Source: JBFJWU01 sp041623475 [NCBI: bacterium] | GTDB taxonomy: Bacteria > J088 | Reading direction: 5' to 3' | NCBI GenBank assembly: GCA_041623475.1 | Contig: JBFJWU010000131.1 | Coordinates: 1-8,715 of the forward strand | Length of the DNA: 8,715 nt | In this document: piece after piece, positions 1-6,679 of the stretch | Layout of the letters: each line of letters begins with the position of its first letter | Numbering within the stretch: position 1 is the first letter of the stretch | Position numbers and translations under genes: made by a program | The notes under the pieces: generated by a model | What the model saw: only the letters and a program-made list of their open reading frames with translations | Databases searched by the model: none | What the model was told of the DNA's origin: nothing

Positions 1-1804
1 CATCATTGGCACCCCAGCACAGCAGCTGCCCATCGGTCCGGACCCCGCACGTGTGGTCCGTCCCGGCATCAATCGCTCGCCACAGGTTGGCCCCTGTAAC
101 CAAAGACGGTACCCAGGTCGAGGCGGTTGTTCCGTCGCCCAACTGCCCCCTGTCGTTGTTGCCCCAGCACCAGGCGCTGGCGTCGCCACTGACCGCGCAG
201 GCATGCGCCGGGCCAACCGTCACGGTTACCCAGTCCGAGAAATCGCCCACGGTCGTTGGAATGGTGACCTGCGATTGGACCGTATCTGTTCCAGCCTGAC
301 CGGAATCGTTGTTGCCCATGCATCGAACCGTGCCGTCGGTCCGTATGGCGCAGGTTGTGGTGCCCCCGGCATCCAGCGCACTGCCGCCGGTTTGCCAGTC
401 CATCAGTCCAAGTTGCTCACTGATTGGATTCGAACCGCCCCCGGAAATATTGCCATCGCCAAACTGACCATCCTGTTGCAACCCCCAGCTCCATAACGAT
501 CCATCCGCACTGATTGCAACGGAGTATCGTTCTGCAGCGGCCAGCGCCGTCCAACTGCCGGGCCATGGCCCTGTGATCGGCACAGCACTGCGTGCTGGCT
601 GGGATTGTCCCAACTGTCCAAAAGAATTATTGCCCCAGCAGTAAGTGTTTGCACTGCTATCCAGCGCGCATCCATGGTCCTCGCCTGCGCGAACCGCCGA
701 CACAGGCTGGCCGAAGCCCACGGTCCCGGGTCGAGTCAGTGAGTGGGAATACCCAATCCCCAGTCCGCCATCCTGATTCGTCCCCCAGCACGCCACTTGT
801 TCCGGTCCGCGCACACCACAGGACCGGTTGCCACCGACGCTGACTTTGTTCCAGTCTGAGCCGACTGCCACCTGCAATGGCGCGACAGTTGCGGCAGGCA
901 CGCCGGCCTGTCCCTGGGCCAATTCACCAAATACGTCAGTTCCCCAGCACCACAGCGTCCCCGACTGTCGCGTTCCACAGGTATGGGTCACACCGGCGCC
1001 GACCGACTGCCAGTCACTGAATCCATTAACTTCCATAACCGGCAACTCGCGACTGGTCGCGGTCCCGTCACCCAGCATGCCCGCCGTGTTCCAGCCCCAG
1101 CACCACAATTGGCCAGCCTGATCGATGGCGCACGCGTGATGCCAGCCAACATCAATGGACCGGAACGACTGCGGCCCTTCAATCACGGCGACCGGTACCG
1201 TACTGCAGGAGCTGCCGCCATCGCACGTCTCAGGCCCGGCAAATACGCCACTTCCCAGGTTTCCCGCGTGGTTCCGCCCCCAGCACCATGTTCCGCTCAT
1301 TGAAACTGCACACGAGTAGCTGTCGCCGGATCCAATGTCCAGCCAGCGTCCCGGGATCGTCAGCGGCATCGCATGCGCAGCCGTGTCGGTGGTGCCCTGT
1401 CCCAGTTGCCCGTGGGCATTGGCTCCCCAGCAATACAGCGAATGGTCAACGGCAATCGCGCAGGTGTGATCGATCCCGACGGCAACGTCACGCCACTGGC
1501 TGGGGCCGCCAGTCACCGTTGCCGGCTGTGTCAGCGCTGCGACTGCGGTCCCCTGTCCGGCCATGCCCTGCCCATTGGACCCCCAGCACAACAGCGTCAG
1601 GCTGTCATCAATCGCACAACTGGTGCTGCCGTTAGCGCTGACATGCAGCCAACTGGCTGCGGCGCCCGATACCTGCGTTGGCACGCTGGCCCCCAACGAG
1701 GCCCCGGTACCCAGCTGGCCGGTACTGCCCTGCCCCCAGCACGACAGCGTGCCCGTCGAATTCGAAACCGCGCAACTGTGCGAAATCCCCACCGACAACC
1801 GCTG
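1..1804 (-). repeat. Array of twelve RCC1 repeats inside the lipoprotein gene
   Basis: The plus strand shows CCCCAGCA-like words about every 150-180 bases (near 12, 161, 631, 783, 941, 1096, 1278, 1425, 1581 and 1733). They are the reverse complement of codons for Cys-Trp-Gly. Each unit also has an upstream H/x-(S/T/A)-C-(A/G) motif about ten residues before the CWG Cys. The units near 322 (Cys-Met-Gly) and 484 (Ser-Trp-Gly) are degenerate. RCC1 domains usually have seven blades, so twelve or more implies two propellers or an extended array. The array continues past the left edge. Confidence 0.9.
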
Positions 1805-3160
1805 CGGCACCTGGATCAACACGGTCATCGTCGCCTGGGCGGACCACGTGACACCATCACTGACCCGGTACGAGAAGCTCCCGTCCTGAATACTGTCAGT
1901 GGTTGGCGTAAACAGGAATGAACCCGACATCGAATCAACGATGACCGCAGTGCCGCCTGCCGGCGCACCGGTCAATTCGTAGAACAGGGCATCCCCGTCC
2001 GGATCCGACGCTGGCAGCAAATCAGTCACAGCCACGTTGGACAATGTCGCGGAATAACCACCTGTCGCAACGGGCGGATCATCGTCCCCGGTGATTGTGA
2101 TCGCCACACTGACCGCAGACGCCGCAGTTACACCGTCATTGACGGAGTACCAGAACACATCGCCGCCAGTAAAGTCTGTCGCCGGCAAATAGAAAAAACC
2201 ACCATCGGTTTCCAGCGTCAAGCTGCCCTGGGCAGGTCCGGTGACCAGTGTCGCCATCAATGTGTCGCCGTCAATGTCGATGTCATTGGCGACAACGCCT
2301 GGTCCTGCGACCGCCAACCACGTATCTTCAGCACCGGCGTAGGAATCTGCGACGCCCACCGGTGGATCATTTGTATTGATAACATTGATCGACACGGTCC
2401 CCAGGTTCGACGACGCGGCACCGTCTGTTGCTTGGACACGAACAATATCCATCCCCGTAAAATCCGCGTCCGGCGAATAGGTCAGTTCGCCAGTCAGGGC
2501 GTCGATGACGGCCAGGCCGTTGGTCGGGGCACCGCCCCCCGGGATAAAAAACGTAATTGCGTCGCCGTCCACGTCCGTGCCGGTCACGGTCCCGGTCACG
2601 GTCCCTTCTTCCAGGACATTAATGGCCAGGTCGTCGACGGTCGGGGGATCATTAACTGGCGTGACCGTGAAATCCAGGCCCACTGGTAACGAAGCTGACG
2701 TGCCGGTTTCGGCAAAAACAATCAGCCGATCAGGTCCGAAAAAATTTGAGTCCGGCCGGTACCGATACGTACGCTCGACCTGGTCTGTTGCACCCGACGC
2801 GCCAGCATCGACGACACTGATTGCACCGCCGCGCGGCAGCCGCTCGAATCGCAACTTGACCAGGCTGCCGTCGGTCACCGGATCAATCGCTACAGTCAGC
2901 AGGAAATCCAGGGTGCCGTCCTCGGCCAGCGTGCCGCCCGTCCCGGTGATCGTCAGGCCATATTCAATGCCGGACGACCCACCCGATCCATCAACGGTAT
3001 CGGTAACGGTCGAAACAACTTCCGTTATTGACGTCGGGCCCGTCGCCGGGTCGCCGCCCTCGAAACCGGGTCCACGCACGCAGCCCACCAGCACCGCCAG
3101 CGCGGCCCCGACCAACAATCGCGCCGACTGCGCGCGGTATCCCGGATAACCCATTCCCAT
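1..3160 (-). CDS. Large lipoprotein with cadherin-like domains and RCC1 repeats (partial, C-terminus beyond left edge)
   Basis: An uninterrupted minus-strand frame runs from an ATG at 3160-3158 to the left edge, giving 1053 codons with no stop. Residues 15-27 form a hydrophobic stretch ending in the lipobox L-V-G-C (Cys27), so it should be lipidated and exported; there is no Asp at +2, which in enterobacteria would favour the outer membrane. About four tandem cadherin/Ig-like domains follow (roughly residues 55-168, 169-263, 264-359, 360-450). They carry recurring motifs such as NDPP, DxDGD and Y-x-P-x(3)-F-x-G-x-D. From about residue 453 on there are twelve RCC1 repeats of about 50-54 residues (CWG-x-N-x-x-G-Q-L-G type), which normally fold as beta-propeller blades. 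Expected role: surface binding or adhesion; the ligand is unknown. An in-frame ATG at 3154 is an alternative start; no clear ribosome binding site separates the two. It is divergent from the pilin operon, so a joint function is inferred only. Confidence 0.93.
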   Translation of the reverse strand, partial: MGMGYPGYRAQSARLLVGAALAVLVGCVRGPGFEGGDPATGPTSITEVVSTVTDTVDGSGGSSGIEYGLTITGTGGTLAEDGTLDFLLTVAIDPVTDGSLVKLRFERLPRGGAISVVDAGASGATDQVERTYRYRPDSNFFGPDRLIVFAETGTSASLPVGLDFTVTPVNDPPTVDDLAINVLEEGTVTGTVTGTDVDGDAITFFIPGGGAPTNGLAVIDALTGELTYSPDADFTGMDIVRVQATDGAASSNLGTVSINVINTNDPPVGVADSYAGAEDTWLAVAGPGVVANDIDIDGDTLMATLVTGPAQGSLTLETDGGFFYLPATDFTGGDVFWYSVNDGVTAASAVSVAITITGDDDPPVATGGYSATLSNVAVTDLLPASDPDGDALFYELTGAPAGGTAVIVDSMSGSFLFTPTTDSIQDGSFSYRVSDGVTWSAQATMTVLIQVPQRLSVGISHSCAVSNSTGTLSCWGQGSTGQLGTGASLGASVPTQVSGAAASWLHVSANGSTSCAIDDSLTLLCWGSNGQGMAGQGTAVAALTQPATVTGGPSQWRDVAVGIDHTCAIAVDHSLYCWGANAHGQLGQGTTDTAAHAMPLTIPGRWLDIGSGDSYSCAVSMSGTWCWGRNHAGNLGSGVFAGPETCDGGSSCSTVPVAVIEGPQSFRSIDVGWHHACAIDQAGQLWCWGWNTAGMLGDGTATSRELPVMEVNGFSDWQSVGAGVTHTCGTRQSGTLWCWGTDVFGELAQGQAGVPAATVAPLQVAVGSDWNKVSVGGNRSCGVRGPEQVACWGTNQDGGLGIGYSHSLTRPGTVGFGQPVSAVRAGEDHGCALDSSANTYCWGNNSFGQLGQSQPARSAVPITGPWPGSWTALAAAERYSVAISADGSLWSWGLQQDGQFGDGNISGGGSNPISEQLGLMDWQTGGSALDAGGTTTCAIRTDGTVRCMGNNDSGQAGTDTVQSQVTIPTTVGDFSDWVTVTVGPAHACAVSGDASAWCWGNNDRGQLGDGTTASTWVPSLVTGANLWRAIDAGTDHTCGVRTDGQLLCWGAND
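2581..2604. repeat. Two perfect tandem copies of a 12-base unit in the cadherin-like region
   Basis: The unit CGGTCACGGTCC occurs twice head to tail. On the coding (minus) strand it encodes Gly-Thr-Val-Thr twice, in the loop just before a DxDGD motif of the second cadherin-like domain. The unit length is a multiple of three, so gain or loss of a copy keeps the frame. It looks like a recent small duplication. Confidence 0.8.
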
Positions 3161-3208
3161 AAAACACCATTCTACTTGGTCCCCCTAAACCCACCTGCGC
3201 AAAAGCCT

Positions 3209-3237
3209 TTGCCAGCCTGCCGCCGGGTCGGTAAACT
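3209..3237 (+). promoter_or_regulatory. Candidate sigma70-type promoter of the pilin operon
   Basis: TTGCCA at 3209-3214 (five of six matches to TTGACA) is followed after exactly 17 bases by TAAACT at 3232-3237 (four of six matches to TATAAT). Transcription would start near 3244 and leave an untranslated leader of about 75 bases before the ATG at 3318. It lies in the only intergenic gap upstream of the operon. No convincing promoter for the minus-strand lipoprotein gene could be picked out in the same gap. The assignment rests on motif match and spacing only. Confidence 0.5.
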
Positions 3238-3304
3238 TTATGCGTTGCGCCGGACAATTCTGCGCCGGCAAGCTGCCATACATTTGAATCAATGGTTATC
3301 TCGT

Positions 3305-3310
3305 GGAGGG
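3305..3310 (+). promoter_or_regulatory. Ribosome binding site of the pilin gene
   Basis: GGAGGG sits seven bases before the ATG at 3318. This decides the start: the in-frame GTG at 3303 overlaps the Shine-Dalgarno itself and is not credible, and the ATG at 3324 is spaced too far. Confidence 0.85.
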
Positions 3311-3317
3311 AAATCCA

Positions 3318-3533
3318 ATGCGCATGAACTCAGCCGCTCGCAAACAGCAGTCTGGCCAGGGGATGTTGGAGTACATCCTGATCGTCGTCTTTGTCGCCGT
3401 CGCCGGGATTGTCATCTGGCGTACGTTTGGACAGACGGTCAAGGAAACAGTGACCGAGTCCAACAAGGTCATAGGCGAAGAAACATCTGAAATCCTGAAT
3501 CAGGCCCAAGAAGACGCCGACAAATCTCGGTAG
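3318..3533 (+). CDS. flp: Flp-type (type IVb) pilin
   Basis: A 71-residue protein that fits the major pilin subunit of a Flp/Tad pilus. The start at 3318 is set by the GGAGGG ribosome binding site. A short basic leader (residues 1-13, with Arg8 and Lys9) ends in Ser-Gly, followed by QGMLEY. Cleavage after Gly13 would place Glu at +5 and Tyr at +6, the classic Flp processing pattern G|xxxxEY. A single hydrophobic helix follows (about residues 20-37), then an acidic amphipathic tail rich in Glu, Asp and Gln (residues 44-71). The mature form would be 58 residues, within the usual Flp size. It is the first gene of the rightward operon and alone has a strong ribosome binding site, as expected for the most abundant product. 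The prepilin peptidase and assembly ATPase are not in this window. Confidence 0.85.
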   Translation: MRMNSAARKQQSGQGMLEYILIVVFVAVAGIVIWRTFGQTVKETVTESNKVIGEETSEILNQAQEDADKSR

Positions 3534-3650
3534 CCGGGACGAGAACAATCGACATCCGATCACCAAGATTCGGCCGACTGTTCAAATCCGAAAAACGCCC
3601 CGAACGCCAACAAGCTCTACTGAAACGGGCGACATCGCAGTCTGGCCAGG
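3347..3650 (+). repeat. 14-base identical words at the processing sites of the pilin and TadE-like genes
   Basis: GCAGTCTGGCCAGG occurs at 3347-3360 and again at 3637-3650, a spacing of 290 bases. Both copies are read in frame as Gln-Ser-Gly-Gln, the peptide that spans the predicted prepilin cleavage site in both proteins. The identity extends over synonymous positions, which suggests common descent by duplication, or gene conversion, rather than protein-level selection alone. Confidence 0.7.
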
Positions 3651-4435
3651 TTTTCCTGGAAACAGCAGTTATTCTGCCGATCTTCCTGTTCGTCGTAATG
3701 GGACTGGTCCAGCTGCTGCTGTTAACGCACGCGATAGTCCGGCTGGAGGCCGCCGCCGATTTTGCCGCCCGGTCCTACCTGGTCCACGCCAGGCAGACAT
3801 CGGTTCGCATCGATGTCCGGGGATCCTTGCGCGCTCATGAATCGGCAGCGATGTTGCTGGCGCCAGCCAGTCCGACAGCTACAGGTGCCGCTCGCAGTAT
3901 CGCTGGGCAGTTCCTCGAATGGGGCGGCGACCGCGTCGGTTTCGGTGGCCGTGCGGCCAACGTTATCGACCGAGCCGTGTCCGGTGCCGTCAATTCGATG
4001 GACCGCGTGCCGGTAGCCGGCGACCTGTTCATCGGCCTCGACAAGTTTATCTATGCGTACGACTATTCCACTATTGGCGTCTGCCACCTTGCAAAACCAG
4101 ATGGCGATCAGAACGACTGGACCGACACCGCGCTCCGGATGACAGTGTCGTTCAGCTACCCGCTGTTGGTGCCGGTTGTCGGTCCAATGCTTGCCGACGG
4201 GACAAAGGCACCCGGGTCAATGGCGGGATTTCGCAGCAGCCATATCGCGTCGGGCCTGAACACGTTAACAGGGACCAACTTGTCCGATGCCATCCAGAGC
4301 CTCGCCGACATTGCCCACCCGATATTTGCGGCATTCCCGAAACGCCAATTGCGCGCGACCGTTGACTTTCTCTGGCCCCACGCGGACCCGCCGGAACCTC
4401 GTCATCAGCACGCCTGCAAGGGTGCAAAAGCGTGA
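3548..4435 (+). CDS. TadE-like pseudopilin with no canonical start codon
   Basis: This frame is open from 3491 to the TGA at 4433-4435. The conserved TadE-type N-terminus is coded at about 3638-3730: QSGQVFLET, then ILPIFLF and a hydrophobic helix. The first ATG, at 3698, lies after this motif and would remove the processing site. No ATG, GTG or TTG occurs between 3534 and 3697. The start at 3548 (ATC, weakly preceded by GGGACGAG) is therefore provisional; ATC 3554, CTG 3578 or CTG 3620 are alternatives. With the 3548 start the protein has 295 residues, with predicted cleavage after Gly33 and Glu38 at +5. The rest is a soluble, probably periplasmic domain; a segment SFSYPLLVPVVG near codons at 4150-4180 resembles the strand region of TadE/G proteins. 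TadE proteins are minor pseudopilins needed for Flp pilus assembly. The stop overlaps the next start (GTGA). Confidence 0.75.
   Translation: MDIRSPRFGRLFKSEKRPERQQALLKRATSQSGQVFLETAVILPIFLFVVMGLVQLLLLTHAIVRLEAAADFAARSYLVHARQTSVRIDVRGSLRAHESAAMLLAPASPTATGAARSIAGQFLEWGGDRVGFGGRAANVIDRAVSGAVNSMDRVPVAGDLFIGLDKFIYAYDYSTIGVCHLAKPDGDQNDWTDTALRMTVSFSYPLLVPVVGPMLADGTKAPGSMAGFRSSHIASGLNTLTGTNLSDAIQSLADIAHPIFAAFPKRQLRATVDFLWPHADPPEPRHQHACKGAKA
4418..4422 (+). promoter_or_regulatory. Ribosome binding site of the TadG-like gene
   Basis: AAGGG lies nine bases before the GTG at 4432, inside the end of the TadE-like gene. It supports the GTG start that overlaps the upstream stop as GTGA, so translation is probably coupled. 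Confidence 0.55.
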
Positions 4436-6279
4436 ACCACGGACGAGCAAATGGCTCGCTCCAGGGCCCGGCCGTCGTGGCCATCCTGGTCGTTTTTGTG
4501 ATGATCCAGGTGGTAATCGCCACGGTATCGTCGACCAGCCGGAAGATCCGCAACCAGGCCGCTGTCGACGCCACGGTGTCCAGCGCCGCCAGCGTCCAGG
4601 CGCTGGCGCTCGACGTCAACGCGGTGGTTAATGACGCGGTCCTGGCATTGCACGGAATCGAGGCACTCGTCCTGATGGTCGGTGCGATTGATGGCCTGGC
4701 CAAGGTGGCATCGACGCGGCAGATGCCCGAAGGCATTCGCACGGTTGGTGAGGCCCTTGACCTGGCAAAGGAGTTGTTCAAGTCGAACCAGGACATCGCG
4801 GCGTTTCGCGACGATCTAAACCGGTACATATTCCCCGCCGGTACCTTGCTGACAATGCAGGCCGCCAGCCTGGCGGACCAATCTGGCGCGACAATTCCAT
4901 ACCCCACCGGTCGTGATGATTTTGGAGATCCCGAGCCCCGAGACAATGCAGATTCCGGTGGACCATCCTGCGTGGACAGTATTACCGGCAGTGGACGAGC
5001 CGAACTGCCGCAACCCGACACACCTTCGCGCAACCTTCCGCCCGCGGCTCTTGCGATCCAGGCCGTACCGATTGACAGCGCCCATCTGTTGGGTGCAATG
5101 CTGTTCAAAATGATACGTGGACCAATTGACGACGGTACGGGACAGGTTTCCAGCAAACTGCAGGAACGACTGGACCTGGACGCGGCAATCCAATCCTGGC
5201 TGGGCCGACTCGAAGAACAGGTCGAGGATTCGATCCAGACAGCAATTGACGAAACCATCGGCAAGTTGCCTGATTTCTCCTCACCTTCGGTCGATCGCCA
5301 GATCGATTATCTGTGCGATTTGACACCCCAGGTCATTTCCGACATCGATGGAGGCTCGTTTCCGGACCGGACCTGGCAGCGGGAATTATCCCGGTTGCAG
5401 CAGGATATCGGCCTGGACGCCGAACTCGGCGATGCCCTGGATGGCAATCGCCTGGAAACAGCGCTCAGCCAGAGCGTCCTTGGATCCCTGGACATTGACC
5501 TGGGCAGCGGATCGGTCCTGTCTGCAATGTCGGCGCTGGACGCCGGCAGCGATGCTGTGAATCAGATGAAATCCGGGATTCGACGCCAAATTGCAGCCGT
5601 CGCCGGTAACAGTTGGGAAACATTGGCGGCTGACGAGGTCAATTGGCGCCTGGGACAATCCCGGAACTATATCAGCGCCAAGTGGATCCGGGGTGTGGCG
5701 ATACTGGGTCCGGACCAGCAGGAACGATCAAAGGCCGAAGCCGCGGACATGTTGTGCGGCCGCCTGCGCGGGTTCGGGAAAAGCCTGGCAACGCTGGAAC
5801 AGGATATTCGCGCGTCGATCGAATCTGCCGTCGCTGCAGCAATCAGTGTTGCGATCAGCAAAGTGACCCTGTTTTCCGAACAGCTCAAGCTCGAAGCTGC
5901 GGATGCCGTCGGCGATGCCCAGGCCAGGGCCATGTCCAAAATGGACGAATGGGCCGCGAGGATCATCTGTGCGAGCGTAGGCGACAAAGGACTGAATAAC
6001 CTGGTTGACGGCGATTTTCCGATGCCGACCGTAATGACGCCGGACTTTTACGACCGTCAGGTCCTGGCAGCTGCGCGGGTCAGTGGCTTCGGGTCCAGAG
6101 ACATTGGCATTTCAACCGCACAGGCCCAACCTGTTGCCAGTCGCCGGTCACAACAACCGGGGTTTCCGATACTGGTCCCGGGATTCACGACCCGCCTGAT
6201 TCCCGTGGATTTTCCTGAACGAGTGCCTGAACTGCCGTCCCAGATCAAGGGGTTTGCCCGAGATGCGTTACAGCACTGA
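4432..6279 (+). CDS. TadG-like membrane-anchored protein
   Basis: A 615-residue protein starting at GTG 4432, overlapping the upstream TGA. Residues 13-32 form one transmembrane helix (PAVVAILVVFVMIQVVIATV), followed by RNQAAVDATVSSAAS at residues 40-54. This matches the start of the Tad domain of TadG/PilX-like proteins (hydrophobic helix, then Q-A-A-x-D and an Ala-rich helix). Ala occupies the +5 position after Gly12, where the pilin and TadE-like proteins have Glu, so prepilin-peptidase cleavage is not expected; known TadG proteins are also thought not to be processed. The remaining 550 residues are mostly helical, Ala/Asp/Gln/Leu-rich, with only four Cys and no von Willebrand factor A metal-site motif seen. 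Likely role: inner-membrane-anchored periplasmic component of the pilus machine. Family assignment rests on the N-terminus; the body is not recognised. Confidence 0.75.
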   Translation: MNHGRANGSLQGPAVVAILVVFVMIQVVIATVSSTSRKIRNQAAVDATVSSAASVQALALDVNAVVNDAVLALHGIEALVLMVGAIDGLAKVASTRQMPEGIRTVGEALDLAKELFKSNQDIAAFRDDLNRYIFPAGTLLTMQAASLADQSGATIPYPTGRDDFGDPEPRDNADSGGPSCVDSITGSGRAELPQPDTPSRNLPPAALAIQAVPIDSAHLLGAMLFKMIRGPIDDGTGQVSSKLQERLDLDAAIQSWLGRLEEQVEDSIQTAIDETIGKLPDFSSPSVDRQIDYLCDLTPQVISDIDGGSFPDRTWQRELSRLQQDIGLDAELGDALDGNRLETALSQSVLGSLDIDLGSGSVLSAMSALDAGSDAVNQMKSGIRRQIAAVAGNSWETLAADEVNWRLGQSRNYISAKWIRGVAILGPDQQERSKAEAADMLCGRLRGFGKSLATLEQDIRASIESAVAAAISVAISKVTLFSEQLKLEAADAVGDAQARAMSKMDEWAARIICASVGDKGLNNLVDGDFPMPTVMTPDFYDRQVLAAARVSGFGSRDIGISTAQAQPVASRRSQQPGFPILVPGFTTRLIPVDFPERVPELPSQIKGFARDALQH

Positions 6280-6679
6280 CCTGGACTCCGGATCTGGCCA
6301 TTCGGGCCTGGCAATGGTTGAAGGCCTGATTGTCATCCCGATCCTGGCACTGTTATGCCTGGCACTGGTGCACTTCGCCCATCGCGCCCGCATTGCTGTG
6401 ACACTGGAACGCACCGTCCACCAGGTGACGATGATTCGCGTCCAAAACGGGCCGGAAGGACTCCTCAAAAGGCTGTCTGCGCTGGCCACGCCGAATGGTG
6501 GGCAGTGTTCCAGGCGGGGCGCACGACGGCGCAAGGTCGTTTGCGACCTGGGCAACGGGATTCACGTATCCCGCCAGGAAACGATTGGTCACCAGCCGAT
6601 TACTGCCTGGGTTGAACATCCGGACGGCTCACGCCTGATGCAGCGAACCGGCGCGCGCTACGACATCTGGCCGCAATGA
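6263..6679 (+). CDS. Small TadE/TadF-like pseudopilin
   Basis: A 138-residue protein. The ATG at 6263 is preferred because AAGGGG (6247-6252) precedes it by ten bases; the in-frame TTG at 6254 sits directly after that motif. The gene overlaps the TadG-like gene by 17 bases. A leader of 15 residues ends in His-Ser-Gly, followed by LAMVEG and a hydrophobic helix with Pro26. Cleavage after Gly15 places Glu20 at +5, as in the other two pilin-like proteins. Residues 38-138 form a basic, soluble domain with two Cys (about residues 79 and 91) that could form a disulphide in the periplasm. Size, position after a TadG-like gene and sequence pattern fit the minor pseudopilins TadE/TadF. Which of the two it corresponds to cannot be said. 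Confidence 0.75.
   Translation: MRYSTDLDSGSGHSGLAMVEGLIVIPILALLCLALVHFAHRARIAVTLERTVHQVTMIRVQNGPEGLLKRLSALATPNGGQCSRRGARRRKVVCDLGNGIHVSRQETIGHQPITAWVEHPDGSRLMQRTGARYDIWPQ

Noticed and set aside
1-1804. Regularly spaced CCCCAGCA words resembling a CRISPR-like or other spaced repeat array.
   Set aside because: The words are short, the intervals of about 150-180 bases are coding, and the spacing is explained fully by RCC1 protein repeats.
53-1921. Several plus-strand frames of 80-180 codons across the left third.
   Set aside because: They are antisense to the RCC1 repeats and merely repeat Pro/Ala/Gln-rich words produced by the complement of CWG codons.
3494-3504. Inverted repeat CCTGA-A-TCAGG near the end of the pilin gene as a terminator or attenuator.
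   Set aside because: The stem is five base pairs with a one-base loop and has no run of T after it, so it cannot act as an intrinsic terminator.
3491-3533. A programmed -1 frameshift joining the pilin gene to the TadE-like frame, which overlap here.
   Set aside because: The frames do overlap by 43 bases in the right direction, but no X-XXY-YYZ slippery heptamer is present in the pilin frame, and a fusion would place the pilin in front of a second processing site.
3698-4435. ATG at 3698 as the true start of the TadE-like gene.
   Set aside because: It would begin inside the hydrophobic helix and discard the conserved QSGQxxLE motif shared with the pilin; no ribosome binding site stands before it.
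4152-5264. A 370-codon open frame on the minus strand opposite the TadE-like and TadG-like genes.
   Set aside because: It is low-complexity (Ser/Arg/Thr-rich), spans the junction of two well-supported plus-strand genes, and has no recognisable motif; it is a shadow of their codon bias.
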